Source: Planctomycetaceae bacterium (lineage in GTDB: Bacteria > Planctomycetota > Planctomycetia > Pirellulales > Pirellulaceae). Taken from it: a stretch of 32,629 bases of DNA. This document shows, piece after piece, positions 12,301-27,300 of the stretch (within the stretch, counting starts at the first letter, position 1; every line of letters begins with the position of its first letter). Made by a program: the position numbers and the translations under genes. Location of the stretch: NCBI GenBank assembly GCA_007121535.1, contig SKKK01000340.1:1-32629 (forward strand). Direction: 5' to 3'. Under the pieces are notes generated by a model. That model was not told the DNA's origin. It saw only the letters and a list, made by a program, of their open reading frames with translations, and searched no databases.

Positions 12301-15300
12301 GCTCCTGTCCCTCCTGCACCACAAACTGGTCCAGCCGATCGAACACCGGGGGCGCGTTGACGTTCAGCACGGTCAGCGTCGTTGTTTGGGTCGTCTGGCT
12401 CGTTCCATCCGAGACGGAGAACGGGATCTCGTAGACCCCGGCTTGGAAAAAGGCCGGCGTCCAGGAGAAAACGCCGGTGTTAGGGTTCAGCACCGCGCCG
12501 CCGGGCAGTCGGCTGCTGGAGAATCGCAGTGCATCGCCGTATGCCCCTTCGGCCTCCAGAACGAACCGCAGCATTTCGCCTTCGCTGACCGTGCGGTCGG
12601 CCGGCCGCACAAGCCGCGGGGGCTGGCTCACCGGCGCGATCAGGATCGTCACCGTCTGCACCCCTTGCTGGAAACCATCGCTGGCGACCAACCGCACGTT
12701 CTCGTACGTTCCCGCCGCGTCGAAGCCGGGCGTCCAGACCAGCGCGCGCCGCTGAGGGTCGAACGCCGCGCCCGGCGGCAGATTGTCGATCCAGTAGACG
12801 AGAGGGTCGCCGTCGGGGTCGGTCGCGGACAGCGGCACGACCAAGGGCTGGCCTTCGCGCCCGACGATGGTCGCCGGCAGCGGATCGAAGACCGGGGCGC
12901 GGTTGCCGCCGTCCACCTGGACAACGAAGCGCTGCTGGCCGTAACCGCCTCGCGAATCATAGGCGCGCAGCACCACGTCGGCCTCTGCAGGACTCTGGCT
13001 CGTCGGTTCCCACAGCACCAGGCCGCTGTCCGGATCGACTTGCATCCCCTCGGGACCGCGGACCAGCACATAGGTGATGCGGATACCGTCGGGATCCACG
13101 GCGACCGCCTGGTACGCATACGGCTGGTCCGCCGTGGCCTGCGTCAGAGGCTGCGAAGTGAACTGCGGGGGAGCGTTGTCGAATGCCAGCGTATAGACGT
13201 CGATGTCGAAGTCGATCCGCTGCCCGCCGGGATTCAGGATCGTGACCGTGCGCCCGGTTGTCGAGTCGCCCGGCTTGAGCACGCCGTCCGACGGAACGTT
13301 CTCGGCCAGATCCACCAGCCACAGGTCGGAGCCCTGCTGCAGGACCGCTCCCAGCGGCCGCCCCTCGACGCCCACGTGCGGATCGAGCGCCAGCAGCAAC
13401 GGCAGAACGAGATCGTGGTCCGACTGATTGGTGATCGTCACATCGAACGAAACCGTGCCGCTGTGCCGCTCGGAGCGGGAGTTGGCGAACTGGACGTCCA
13501 CGAAGGGGGAAAAGTCGCTGACCGCCGTGAATTCGATCGCGTAGGCCTCCAGCAACTCCAGACCCAGCACGCTGCGGATACTCGTGTCGACCGTCAGGGT
13601 ATGGACGCCGGTCGGCAGAGCGTCGAAATCCAGCAGCACGGTGAACGTGGCCGCGTCGTAAGTGACCGCGACGAGGTCGATCGGGCCCAGCTCCTGATTT
13701 TCCAGCGTGTAGTGGCTGGGGTTCAACACCGACGCCGGGTCGCCGACGCTGCCGACGAACATCGCCTGGTCGAACATGACCGAAATTTGGCCTCGCGGCA
13801 GGGCCACGATGGCTTCGTGGGGCGGATTGGTGGCCGCCACGCGCGGCGCGAGGATCGGCGCGATCACGTCCACCTGGTGCGACTGGCTCAGCAGCACGCG
13901 CCCGTCGGCGGTGGTCTGAACGATATCACCCCGCGTGCCCCCGCTAGCGATCGTCACCGTCTGCAACGTGGCCATATCGACCATGGTCAGGATGCTGCCG
14001 CTGCTTCCTCGCGGGCCGCTGTTGTTCGAGACGAACAGCAGATCCTGCAAGCGCGTCCCCGGCTGGCCGAAGGCGATGGAATCGACCTCGCTGTCAAAGG
14101 CAAGCATGGCCTCCGGCCGGCCGCGATGGTCGAAGCGCATGATGGTGCCCCGGTCGGGCCAACTGGCCGCCCACAGCGTGCCATCCGGCGCGAAGCGCAG
14201 GTTGCCCACCCGCACGTCGCTGAAGCGGGTAAAGGTCGCGCTTACCGGATCGAAAACCTCGATGCCGGCACTGGACGAGACGTAGATCAGGCCGCTGGCC
14301 GGATCGATGGCCAGCGTCTGCGTCAAGCCGTCGCCATGCTGCGATAGGATACTTCCGTTCGCGGGGTGCAGTTGCAGTAGCGGTCCGCCACCGGTGGCCG
14401 CCCAAACGGTGCCCCGCGATTCGTCGTACGCCAGATCGAAGACCGGATGATCGACTCGTGGCACGGGATTCATGACCTGCCCGCCCTCGGGTCCGAAGTG
14501 GTACCAGAGGTTGCGCGACGCGCCGCCGCTGAGCAGCACCGAGCCGCTGGGCAGCTCGACAATCGCCAAAGGTCCGATGCCCGCGTGGCTGGAAGGGATG
14601 CCCGTCACAAAGGCCTGGCCCGTAAAGGGCCGCAGCACCTCGGAAAACTCCGAAGGACGCGTGGCGGGTGCGGCCGAGGGGATGCCCGTCAACGCTTCGA
14701 CGAACAATGGATTGGTCGAGGGTTCGGGACTGGCGGGAGGCGGTGTTCCCGGATTGGGAGCTGCGGTTTCGCCGACGTCCGGCAGCGCCCCGACGTTCGC
14801 TCGCGATCCGTCATCCGGCGCGGACGTCCCACGAGGCGGCCGTTCGCGGTTGCCCGCGTTGTCGGTCGCCAGCGCGAGGAACTCGTAGGTGTGTCCGGCA
14901 CGGCCCTGGTACACCGATGCCGTGTCGGTGGTCTGCCTCATCCAGATCTGAAACTCGCCGCCGTCCTCGGCCACGTACAACGTGACGTGCCGGACGCCCG
15001 AACCGCCCTCGTCGTCCACGGCGGTCCACTCGACCTGGAAATCGCTGCCGCCCGAAACCAGCGGGGTGGCGGTGACGGTCGTCGTCGGCGCCACGCCGTC
15101 GATCCGCTGGACGATCCGCTCGGTGTCCTCCGGCGGCGCGTTGTTGAACAACACGCGGGCTTGAGCGGCGATCTCGGTCCCCGTCTCCAGGTTGGCGTGG
15201 GGAACGATACTGTAGCTGACGAAACCCGCTCCTGCGCCTTGTGCATCGTTGGGGGGCAGGAAACCTCGGGACGGATTCTGGACCAACTCACCCGTGTCCG

Positions 15301-18300
15301 GATCGATCGCCTGCAACAGCCAGGTGGCCGTTCCGGAAATCGGATCGACGCCCGCATTGGCTCGCAGAATGAATCCCAACTGCTGAGTGAAATCGAAATC
15401 CGCCTGCAGCGATCCCCGGCCGCCGGGTACGTGGACGGTAATCTCGCCCAAGCGGATATCCCCCAACCGGAACGTACGCGGATCGAGGTCGGAATCCAGT
15501 TCGGTTACCACCCGCAACTCGGAGACACGCGACGAGGCGGTGGCGGCGTTCTCGAAGTGGACGGTATACGGCAGCCGCTCTCCGGCCGGCAGGAACTGTT
15601 CGCTGCCAAACCCGAACGGCCCGCTCATTTGCGCCAAGCTGCCGACGCCAGCCGCTTCGCCCGTCAGGAACCGGCCGAACTGCGGCGACGGGACGGGAAC
15701 GGACGGGGGAACATCCAATCGGCACTCGGCGAACGGTACGTAGACGTTGAATGCCTCGAAGTGCGTGGGGCGGCTGGTCAGCAGGTCGAACGCGGAACGG
15801 TCCGGCGGGTCGGCCGAACCGATCCGGTCGGCGTCGTGGCCGTACCAGGCGCGGATCTGCTCGAAGAACGACAGCAGGTTCCCGTCGGTCACGATCGACT
15901 CGCCGGCCGGACCGGCCAGGATGCCGGTGGCCAACGTCGCCATCGTGCTGACCACCAACGATCGCTCCCGGATCGGCGGTACGCCTTCCTCGGATCGCAG
16001 CAGCCCGGCCTCTTCCAGCGCGGCCAGGAACAAGGTGGTCCAATGATCCGGGTCGGCTGCCAACACCACCAGCGCTTGCGAGGCGCTCGGGTCGTCCAGG
16101 ATCGCCGCCCGCAACCGCAGCGCCTCGTCCATCTGCCGGGCGATGAACTCGTCGCGGGTCAGCGCGGTGGCCGCGGCCAAGATGTGGAACTGGAACGCGA
16201 TCCTCCCGCAATCGTCGGTGAAATCGTCGAGAAAGTCCGGGTTCTCCGCCAGGATCTCGGCCAGACCGGGATAGGTCAGCCCGGTGAATGTCATCCCTGT
16301 AAAATGCCGCGCGTACAGATCGAACACGTAGCCCGGCGCGAGGATCTCGCCCGACGTATTGACGGCCGAATCAAGGCTGGCCCACGGGACCTCGGCCAAC
16401 CGTTCGTCTTCCGGAGCACCGCGGACGTTCGACGCGAACGCTACGTACGGCAGTCCCAAAGACGAGTTGATCCCCAGTTCTGGAATTCCGAACTCGAACG
16501 AGACGTACGGCGTATCGACGTTCGTCAAGCTCTTGATCGACACGCCGTAGGTTCCGGTGTCGCCCGGCGCCAAAACTCGCGGGCCTCCCATCCCGATCGT
16601 CACGTCGGTCTCGATCGCCCGCTCGACCAGATAGCGGTACGGTACGACCGCCTGGTCGCCGTTGGGATTGACGACCTTCACGTCGTACAGCCCGTGCGGC
16701 GCCTCGCGCAGGTCGAAGGTGGCGATGATCGTCGTGCTGTCGAGCACCGCATAGTTCGTCGGCTCGTACTCGGCGAACCCGGGCCGCACCAGCTTGACCA
16801 GCGCGTCGGGATGAAACTGAGCGCCGACGATGGTCGTGGTCACCCAGCGGCTGCTGCCGCCGGCGTCGGGAGTCACGTCGAAGATCGACAATGGCAGCAC
16901 TTCGGCCAGCAGCGTCACCTTGGTGTTCGGTGCGGGCTGCGAGTGGCCTTGGACCAGCAGGAAATAGCTTCCCGGTTCCGTGGAAGGAATGATGACCGTC
17001 TGGTCGGGCGCCACGGGGCCGCGGCTGGCCGCGTCGAAAGCGACGCCCGTGGGGAGAGCACCGTGCCGCAGGAATAGCTCGTTCGCGCCCTGCGGCGAGT
17101 CCGAGTCGATCTGCACCCGCAACGTTTCGCCCAAACCGACGTCGATCTGGTACAGCCGCTGCTGGCCGGTGCTGAGCGTCGTTTCCAGCGGCACGCCCAG
17201 GTGCAGAGGATCGACCGTAACGTTCAACACATCGGGTGAAGGGGTGGTATTGTTCGCGGCGAATTCGCCTTCGAACACCTCGTTGAAGATGTCGGCCCGC
17301 ACAATGATCCGGTACTGGCCCGGCGTGGCCGGTGGCAAAGCTGCTTCGAGCACCGACGTGTAACTCTCCCCCGGGGCAAGCCCGCCGGGCGGGCTGACCT
17401 GTACGCGGCCGATCAGCCGGTCGCCGATGTCCCACACGGCATCGGCGGACAGGTACACCGCGTCGGTCCAGCTCCCCTGGGCCATCGTCTCGGCGTGCAT
17501 GTTGGTCACCGTCCACTCGATCTGCACCGTTTCGCCTGTACGGGCCGAACCGGGAGCGACGATGGCCGTCACCTGCAGATCGGTGGGCGGCGGTTGCTCG
17601 ATCACCATCGGCGCGCTGGGCGTGGCGTTGTTCTGCTCGTTGGCTCCTTCGAACACCTTCCCGCGCGGTTCGTTCGCCCGGACGGGATCGGTGATGACGA
17701 ACACGTAGTACGGCCCGTCCAAATCGACCGGTGCCCGGAGCGTCCGGACGAGCTCGTAGCTCTCGCCGGGTTGCAGCACACCGTGGTGCGTGCGGAACGC
17801 CAGGTATCGGTCGCTGCTGAGGTCCAGGAACTGGTCCCGCGAAAGGTAGATCAGGTCGTCCCAGCGGTTCTGTTTCTCGGGCGTGGGCCCCTCGCCCAGA
17901 TTGGCCACGGTGTACCGGACCTCGAAGTTCTGCCCGGCGACGACCCGCTCCGGCACCAGGACCTGGGTCACCTGCAGATCGGGCGGGGTGCTCAGGATCA
18001 CGTCCAGTGGAGCGGCGGTGATGTTGTTTCCCTCATCCTGGAACTCCGGCACGCGCGCCATCTGACGGTCGATCCGGAATTCGTAACCCAGGCCCGGCCC
18101 AAATGGCGGTGCACCGCCGACCAGGTTGGAATCGGTAAAGACCAGGATGTAAAAGCTGCCTTCGATGCCGTCAGGCAGCGCGACATGAGCCGTCCGTTGA
18201 TACGAGGCGCCGACGGCCAATCGGCCCCCGCGGGGAAATTCGCCCAGGAACTGGTCGTTGCTGTCGAGCGTCGCGTCGTGAGACAGATAGATGCGATCGA

Positions 18301-21300
18301 TCCAAAAGTTTTCGCGTGTTTCCCGCGTACCGACGTTGGTAACCGTGAACGTCACCGGGATCGTTTCGCCGGATCTCGGCGGAGTATCCGGCAAGATCAG
18401 ATCCGTGATTTGAAGGTCCGGTTCCCGGTACGTGACCGAGATCGGCGCGCTGCCCCGGTTGTTCCCCGGCAGTTCGAAGGCGTTCGTCTCGTAGTGGGCG
18501 CGGCTGATTTCGTTCCACGGGTGGACGAAATCGGTGCGGCCGCCAATGTTCGTGTCGACGTAAATGTAGTACGTCCCGCCGATCCCGCGGGGCAGAGTGA
18601 ATTCCCGCGTCTGGACGTAGCTGTCGCCAGTCCCCAGCAGATCATCGGGACTGAACGTGGCCGTTCCCAAGTGGATCGCCCGGCCGGAAAGGAACGTGGG
18701 ATCCGGGGAGATCCAGACCCGGTCGGTCCAATACCGCGTGCCCGGCCAGACCGGGGCGCCATCATTGCGCACCGTCCACGAAATCGTTGCTTTTTCCCCG
18801 GAGAAGTTCTCGTCCGGGGTAACGACCTGGGTGACCACAAAGTCGGCCGGAGCGTTGGTCACGATCGTGGGGGCCGAGTTCTCGTTGTTGTCTTTGTACG
18901 GTCCCTCCCACACGCCTTCGCCGGTCACTACGATCGCATACTGCCCGGCCGCCGCCGGCGTCAAGAGAAACGTGGCCGTGGCCGTGTAGCTTTCGTCAGG
19001 CGCCAAACCGCCGCTGCGCGTGACCTGCCCCAGTCGCAATGTTTGGGTCGCGGCGTCCAGCGTCGGGGCGTTCGCCAGGTAGATCGTATCCGGCCACGTG
19101 GTCTGTTGCGTCTGGGCCGCGCCTTCGTTGGTCACGGTCCACGTGACCGTGAATGGCTGGCCCCCGTGCCCCGCAGCGTCGGGAACAACGGACGCGACCA
19201 CCAGGTCCGGAGGCGGCGTCAGCAGCACGGTGATCGGCCGCGCCTTGTAATTGTTGTTGTCCAATTCGTTCGGATCGTCCGGGTTGATGTTGACGTCCAG
19301 CGTGTCTTCCGTCACCACGTTGAATGCATCGGTCCACGCGGTGATGTGATACTCGCCCGTCACCTGGGCTGGCAGCGTCACGTGGACGGTCCGCTCGTAG
19401 AACTCGCCCACCTGCAGCGAACCGTGGCGCGTCACGGTGGTCAACAGGTAGTCTTGCGGCTCCTGACCCGTCCCCGGATGGGGTCTGCCCTTGGTCTGCG
19501 TCAGCCAGATCGTATCGGTCCAGCGGTCCTGGTCGGTCTCGCCGATACCCAGATTCGACACGCGGTAGCGGACTTCGATCGTCGAGCCCTCGAACGCCAG
19601 GTCCGGTGCGACGACGTGCGAGGTCACCAGATCGGCCGGCGGTAGCGGGATGATCTCGATCGGCACGACCAGGATATTGTTGTCCTCGTGAGGATACTCG
19701 TCGATCTGGTTCGCCGCGTCGGTATGCACGATCAAGAACGCTTCACCGCGAAACCGCCGCGGGATCAGGAAGCTGCCGGTCTCGGTGCGGTACGATTCGC
19801 CGGGCGCCAAGGCCGCGCCGTTGTCGAACGTGCCGATCAGCACGTCGTCGCCGCTGATCCGGTCGTCCAGCGAAAGGTACACGCGGTCCACCCAATGGCC
19901 GTCGGCGGCGACCGTGCCTTGGTTGATCACAATGAACTCCATCGACGCCGTGCCGCCGGCGGGGGCCGATTCGGGAGCGATGATCGCCTGGACCTGCAAG
20001 TCGGGCCGCGACGGCAGGCTGATCAGGACCACATCGTCGCTGACCAGCGTATTGTTGTCGGTCTGCCCGTGCTCGTACAGCGAGCCGGTGGCGTTCGTCC
20101 GGACGACGACCTGAAACAGCCCTTCCAGTTGGCCGGGGACCAGTACCTGGGCGGTACGCGTGTAGCTCTTCCCCGGCTCCAAGGGCAGGTCGAAAGTGAA
20201 CGATCCCAGGTGGATCAGCGGCGCGCCGGGATTGCCCGCTTGTCGCAGGGAGACGCGGTCGATCCACGTGCCGGTTGCGTCCCCCTGGCCGTCGTTGCGG
20301 ACCGTCCAAGCGACATCGATCGGCGTACCCGAAAGCGCCGTGGGCGGGGCGGTGATGGCCGTCACCAGCAAGTCCGGCGGCGGGGTCAAAACGATCTGCG
20401 TCGGCTCGTCCGAGACGCCGCGGTTGTTGTCGGTGTAGATGAATTCGAACGGACCGCCCGTGTCGACGACCACGTAAAACGTGCCGGTCAAGCCGTCGGG
20501 GATCGACGCCTGGACCGTCCGCGAGTACGAGCCGTCCGGGGCGAGCGGCCCGTTGCGGGTGAAGCTGCCCAGCGTCCGCACGATGTTCTGCCCCGCCGGA
20601 TCGCTGGCCAGCCGGACTACGTCGCTCCACTGGCTGGTGTTGGTCAGACCGATCCCCTGATTGCTGACCGTCCAGGAGACCTCCAGCGGCTGGCCGCTGG
20701 CACCCTGCGGCGCGGCCGATACCGAGGAGACGACCAGGTCCGCGTACGGGATGCGCATCACGTCGAACACCTCGGGCGACTCGGCGATGTTGTTCGCCTC
20801 CAGATGGTTCTCGAACACCTGGTTGGTCGCATCGGTCACGACGAACAAGCGGAATCGCCCCTCCAGCGCCGGTGGCAACAGGAATGTTTCGGTCCGCGTG
20901 TACGACTGGCCGACCTCCAGCAACCCGTGGTGCGTGAATTCCGCCAGGATGCGGTCGTCCGCGTTGCCGACGATCCCGTCGGTCGAAGCCACGATCCGGT
21001 CCACCCACGTCGCGGTGGTACCGGTTCCCGTCCCGACGTTGGTCACGGTCCAACCGATCGTCACCTCCGCCGGATCGCCGATCGTCAGCGTCGGAGCGAT
21101 CACGTCGCTGGCCTCCAAGTCCGCGTAGGGAGCCAGCTCGATCGCGATCGGCCGGTGAGCGGTGTTGTTCGCCTTGGCACCGGGTTCGACCACCACGTTG
21201 CCCGCGTCGGTCACCAGGATCAGGAACCGGGCACCGGCAAGGTCGGGCGGCAGGGTCAGATCGACCTGCTGGGTATAGCTGGCTGTTCGAGCCAACGGCC

Positions 21301-24300
21301 CGACGTGCGCCCGCTCGGCCAACAGTCGGTCGTCGGCGCTAAGCACCGCGTCGCTCGACAGATAGACGCGATCGACCCACGTCCCCAAAGCCGGGGCGGT
21401 ACCCACATTGGTCACGGCCCACTCGAAGGAGATGACCGATCCGGAAACGGCGCTGTCGGCAGCGGCGGTGATCGCTGCCGCCAGATCGGCGTGCCCGATC
21501 TGGATCGGGAGGGACGCCAGTAGGTTGTCGTCTGTGTCATCTCCTTCGAATACCTGGTTGGTCGCATCGGTCAGCACGAGAAAATGGTAGGAGCCCTCCG
21601 CCACGGTCGGCAGCGAAACGTCTCGCGAGACGGTATAACTGCCGCCGCTCTCCAATCCATCCGTTCGCGGGACGGTCTGCAGCAGGATCGCTCCACCGAG
21701 CGATTCGTCGGGCGAAAAGTACAGGCGGTCCACCCAGGCTTCGTCCGCGGACCCCGGCCCCGCGTTTTCGACGGTCCATTCGACGGTCACCGTCTGCTGC
21801 GGCTGCCCCTCGGCCGGAGCCAAGATCGAAGTCACCACCAGGTTCGGGTTGGGGCGCAGGGTCACTGCGATGGGCGTCAGGGTTCGCCCCGTGTTGTTGT
21901 CGTCGTGGATAAACTCGAACACCACGTTCGTGAAATCCGTCTGGACAAAGACGTGATAATCACCCTCGATCCCGTGGGGCAGCTTGACCGTGGCCTGGCC
22001 CGTGTAGTTCGCCCCGGGCGCAAGCGCTCCGCTGCGTGGGATGCGCACCAGTTCCACGGCGTCGGCGTCCAGCACATCATCGGCCGACAACACGATCCGG
22101 TCGACCCAGTTCGCCACGTCGGTCGTGCTGATCCCATCGTTCCGCACGCGCCAGGTCACGGTGATCTCGTCGCCGCTGAGCGCTTCGGCCGGCGCGCCCA
22201 CCGCTTCGACCACCAGGTCGGCGTACGGCACGGTCACCTCGATCGCCTGCGCGTTCGAGGCATTGTTCTCTTCCCCATCGGGCTCGATCACGACGTTCGC
22301 CGCATCGGTGACCACGTACAGGAAGAATTGCCCCGTCCGGTTCGCGGGCAGCGTCACGGTCCGGGTCTGCGTATAACTCGCGCCGGGCTCCAACCCGCCG
22401 TCGTGCTCGAACTCGGCCAACGTGATCTCATCAGCGCCGCCAATGACGGGGTCGCTGCTGAACACGACGCGGTCGATCCATTGCGCCACGTTCGGCGCGG
22501 CCGGCCCCTGATTGGTCACTGTCCAGGTCACCTCCGCCATCGCCGGGTTGCCGATCAGCAGATCCTCGGGGGCGGTGAACGAAGTGACGACCAGATCCGC
22601 GCCGGGAATCACAAACTGGGTCTCGGAGGTGTTGTTCGCCTCGGCCGCCTCGTGGCCGTCCTCGTTGAACTCGAAGAACTGATCGGCCGAATCGGTCGTC
22701 ACCCGGATCAAATAGCGGCCGGGCTGCGCCGGTGCGAAGGGAAACTGGCTGGCGACCGCCTGCCCGGGTCCCAGGTCGACCGTCACCGTGACCTCCTCGT
22801 TCAGCACCTCCGAGCCGGTTGTCAGGTTCGTGATGACGATCCGCTCCTGCCAGCCTCCCTCGGCCGCGCCATCGCCGCGATTGGCCGTGTTCCAGGTCAG
22901 GATCGTCCCGTCCGCTGCGACTTCCAGATCCTCCACGACCAGATCCGGATACTGGGCCAACGTCACGTGAAACGTTGTCGCCGACACGCGGACGTTGTCG
23001 TCCTCGCCGAACAGTTCCACCACGACGTTGCCGCTGTCGGTTTCGACGATCACGAAGAAATCGCCGCTGATCCCGGGCGGCAGGCTCATTGTGTGCGTCG
23101 CGTCGTAACTATCGCCGGGCTCGAGCGCACCGCTGTGGGCGAACGTTCCCAGCACGATATCGTCACCGTCCCCAAGAATCGCATTCTGCGAGATCACCAC
23201 GCGGTCGGTCCAGTTCGACACTCCCGTACCGGCGGTGCCGGCATTTTCGACCGTCCAGGAGATCGTCACGGCGTCGCCGCTGCGGATTCCGCTGTCCTGC
23301 GGCGGCGTCACGCTGGCCACGCGCAAGTTCGGGCTGACCAGGATCTGCTCCAGTTCGATCGTGTAGTTGCCGGTGTTGTCGACCGTGTTAGAGCGATTCG
23401 CGCCGCCCGGCTCGACGCGGATCGCGTACGTATCGTCGGCTGGGGCGACCCAGTTGCTGATCGTCGCATCGACGCCACTTGTTGCACTGGCCCGGATCGC
23501 CCCCAGCGAATCGACGATGAACGCGTCCAGATCGAGGCCGCTCGTCAGGGAATCGACGAAAACGTTGAACGATTGCCCCTGCATGGCCGTAAACGCGTAC
23601 TGGTCGACGTCGCCGATGGGAGAAATCGACCGTGCGAGCGGAGCGGCGTCCGCCGAAATCGGCTCCGTTCCCGCTGGAATCGGCTGGTCGCTCACGCCGA
23701 TGGTGAAGCTGCCGGTATAACGGTGCGTCCGCTCGTAGAAGCGGACCGTGTACGTTCCCGCTTCGGGGAGTATGGCGTTGGCGATCCGCCCGCCGTGCGA
23801 GTAGTGGATATCGTCGATCCGCTCCAGCCGCGTCCCGCCCGGAGCGTACAACTCCAACCGCCCCCGGAAAAAGTTCGACGAACGGTTGCTTACATCGGAA
23901 GCCACGATCGACACCAGCCGGCCCACCTGCTCTTCAGCGACTTCCATCTGAAAATCGACCAGGTCGCCACGAATGTCCACCCGCCCGGCCTTCGCCTCGC
24001 CGAAGGCGATCGGGATCGGCTCGGGAGTGCGATCCGGCGTCCAGACGGCAAAGCTGTAGCCGCCGGTCGAGAGCAGTTGCCCGTGCCGATCTCCCCCGCC
24101 GGCGCGAACGACCAACGTGTACTGACCCGCCTCGGGCAGCGTGACCAAATCCAGCAGCGTGTCGAAGTGCCCCCCTCCGGCGACCACTTGGCCCTGGGGG
24201 CCATAGAGGGTCAGATCGAGATTCGCGCCGCTGAGCAGATCGACCGTCACGACTTGCCCTCCGACGCCGTCGAAGGTGAAACGATCGACGTCTCCCAGCG

Positions 24301-27300
24301 GTGCGATCTGGGCGGTCACTTCGGTGTTGAAGTCGGCGATTGGAGTCGGATCGGTGACCGCTTGGTCGCTGACGCCGACCGAAAAGCTGCCGGTGTAACG
24401 ATCGGTCCGCTCCCGGAAGCGGATCGTGTAGGTCCCCGCTTCGGCAAGCACGACATCGGCGATCTTGCCGCCGTGCGAGTAGTGGATATCGTCGATCCGC
24501 TCCAGCCGCGTCCCGTCCGGAGCATACAACTCCAGCCGACCCCGGAAAAAGTTCGACGAGCGGTTGGTTACATCCGAAACCGCGATCGAGACCGGCTGGC
24601 CGACTTGCTCCGCGCCCACCTTCAGCTCGAAATCGACGATGTCCCCGCGGATATCAACCCGTCCTGGCTGAACTTCGCCAAAGGTGATCGGGATCGGGGC
24701 CGGAGCGCGGTCGGGCGTCCAGACGGCAAAACTGTAGGCGCCGGTCGAGAGCAGTTGCCCGTGCCGCTCTCCCCCGCCGGCCCTGACTTCGATCGTGTAG
24801 GTGCCATCCGTGGGCAGTTCGATCTTATCCAACAGCATGTCGAAGTTTCCCGACCCGGCCAGCACCTGGCCATCGTGCCCATACAGGGTCAGATCGAGAT
24901 TCGAGCCGCTCAGCAGATCGACCGTCACGATCTGCCCCCCGGCGCCGTCGAACGTGAAACGATCGACGTCCCCCAGCGGATCGATCTGGCCAGTCACCGG
25001 TGCGTTGAAGTCGGCGATCGGAGTCGGATCGGTCACCGGTTGGTCGCTGACGCCGATCGTGAAGCTGCCGGTGAAGCGGTCGGTCCGCTCACGGAAGCGG
25101 ATCGTGTAGGTGCCCGCTTCGAGAAGCACGAAGTTGGCAATCTTCCCGCCATGCGAGTAGTGGATATCGTCGATCCGCTCCAAGCGCGTCCCCTCCGGAG
25201 AATGCAACTCCAGCCGCCCCCGGAAAAAGTTCGACGAGCGATCGGTCACGTCGGAAACAGTGATCGAGACCGGCCGACCGACCTGCTCCGCGCCCACCTC
25301 CAGCTCGAAATCGACGATGTTCCCCCGGATATCGACCCGTCCTGGTTGAACTTCGCCGAAGGCGATGGGGATCGGGGCCGGAGCGCGATCGGGCGTCCAG
25401 ACGGCAAAGCTGAAGGAGCCGGTCGAGAGCAGTTGCCCGTGCCGCTCTCCCCCGCCGGCGCTGACCTCGATCGTGTAGGTGCCGTCTGCGGGCAGTTCGA
25501 TCTTATCCAACAGCGTGTCGAAGTTCCCCGCCCCGGCCAACACTTGCCCGTCGGGCCCATACAGAGTTAGATCGAGATTCGAACCGCTCAGCAGATCGAC
25601 CGTCACGATCTGCCCCCCGACGCCGTCGAAGGTGAAACGATCGACGTCGCCCAGCGGTGCGATCTGGGCGGGCACCGTTGTGTTGAAGTCGGCGATCGGA
25701 ATCGGATCGGTCACCGGCTGGTCGCTGACGCCAATCGTGAAGTTGCCGGTGAAGCTGTCGGTCCGCTCGCGGAAGCGGATCGTGTAGCTGCCCGCTTCGG
25801 GAAACACGAAGTTGGCAATCTTTCCGCCATGCGAATAGTGGATATCGTCGACGATCCGCACCCGTTTGCCGTCGGGCGAATACAACTCCAACCGTCCCCG
25901 GAAGCTGTTCGACGAGCGATTGGTCACGTCAGAAACGGTGATCGAAACCGGCCGGCCCACCTGCGCTGCGCCGGCCTCCAGAGAAACCTGAAAATCATCG
26001 CCGACCTCGGCAATCGTTCCGGCCACCGTTTCACCGAAACCGACGACCGCATCGGGAGCGAGAGCGAGAACCCCAATGCTTCGGGAACGGACGCCAATCG
26101 AATAGGCCCCCTGACCACCGCCAGGCAAGTTGGTGCGCACCAGCACCCGGTATTCGCCCCCTGCAAACAGATGGACGCGATCCAAGTGCGAAGCACTCCC
26201 GGAACTTGTCGAAGCAATGACTTCGCCGTGCGTTCCCACCAGAGCCATGTGGGTATCAAGCAAGTTTCCATTGACGGGAATTGCGCTCAGATCGATGGTC
26301 GTCGGTTCGGTGATGGTGAACCGATAGACGTGCTGGTCCGCCGGAGTCGCAAACAGAGCCGTCAGACGCGGACCGTCGAGGACCAAATCCCGCGGTTCGA
26401 CCAAGCGGCGATTCGACGCGGAGAGGACAAAGCCGCCTTCCCCGTTTCCGCCGACGACAATCCGGTACGTTCCCGTTTTGGGAACTGTCACGGTCGTGAC
26501 CGCGGCGTGCGTGCCGCTCGATCGCCCCACGCGAATACCGTCTGGATCGTAAAGAGAAACCGTCGACGTGAACCGTTCGGTTCCTCGAACCGAGATGCTC
26601 ACCACGTCGCCTGCATCGGCCTCGATTTCAAACGTCTGCTCCCCCCGACCACTAGGGAACTGTCCGACGACCGCTTCCCCGTATTCGAACACAACCGATT
26701 GCAACACATCATAATCCTGCGTTGGCACGGGAAGCGGCGGCACATCGGCCGGGGACTCTCCTTCGACGGTCGGCGAGGAACGTGCCGGCAGGGTCGTCAG
26801 GTCTTCGATCGGATCCGCCGGCCTGCCGGGCAACGTCGAGGGAGGTGCGTCAGTCCCCACCGGCCGAGTCGTTAACTCGAGCAGATACTCCGTCACCTGC
26901 CGGTTGGCCGCTCGAATCACGACCGTGTATTCACCTTCGACTGGCAATGTCCGCGTCCCTGTGGAGATCGAAGTCCCTGAACGCTGGTCGAGCAAGATCC
27001 CGGCCGGCGTGAAAAGCTGCATCTCAAGCGACGTGTCGATGCTTTGTACATTCAGTCGGATGATCTGGTCGGACGTATGGTCGAAACGATAGACGTCTTC
27101 ATCACCCACCGGAAACAACGAACCGCTGACCCGTTGCCCGGGAAGTATCTCCTGAGCATCTTGCTCCTCGGACTGCCGGCTACTGGTAGCGATCAAGTAC
27201 GGCCCGACGTCGTTGCCGCGGCCACTGACCTCCACGTGATACTCCCCGTCAGCCGGCAACACAAAGTCCTTGAAGTCGGCTTCGGTGGAACTCGTGCTGC

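Noticed and set aside
3468-21053. Minus-strand ORFs in the other two frames (for example 10125-11513, 16371-17516, 19743-21053)
   Set aside because: Arg/Gly/Pro-rich shadows of the true frame, without domain character. The coherent domain series is in the remaining minus frame.
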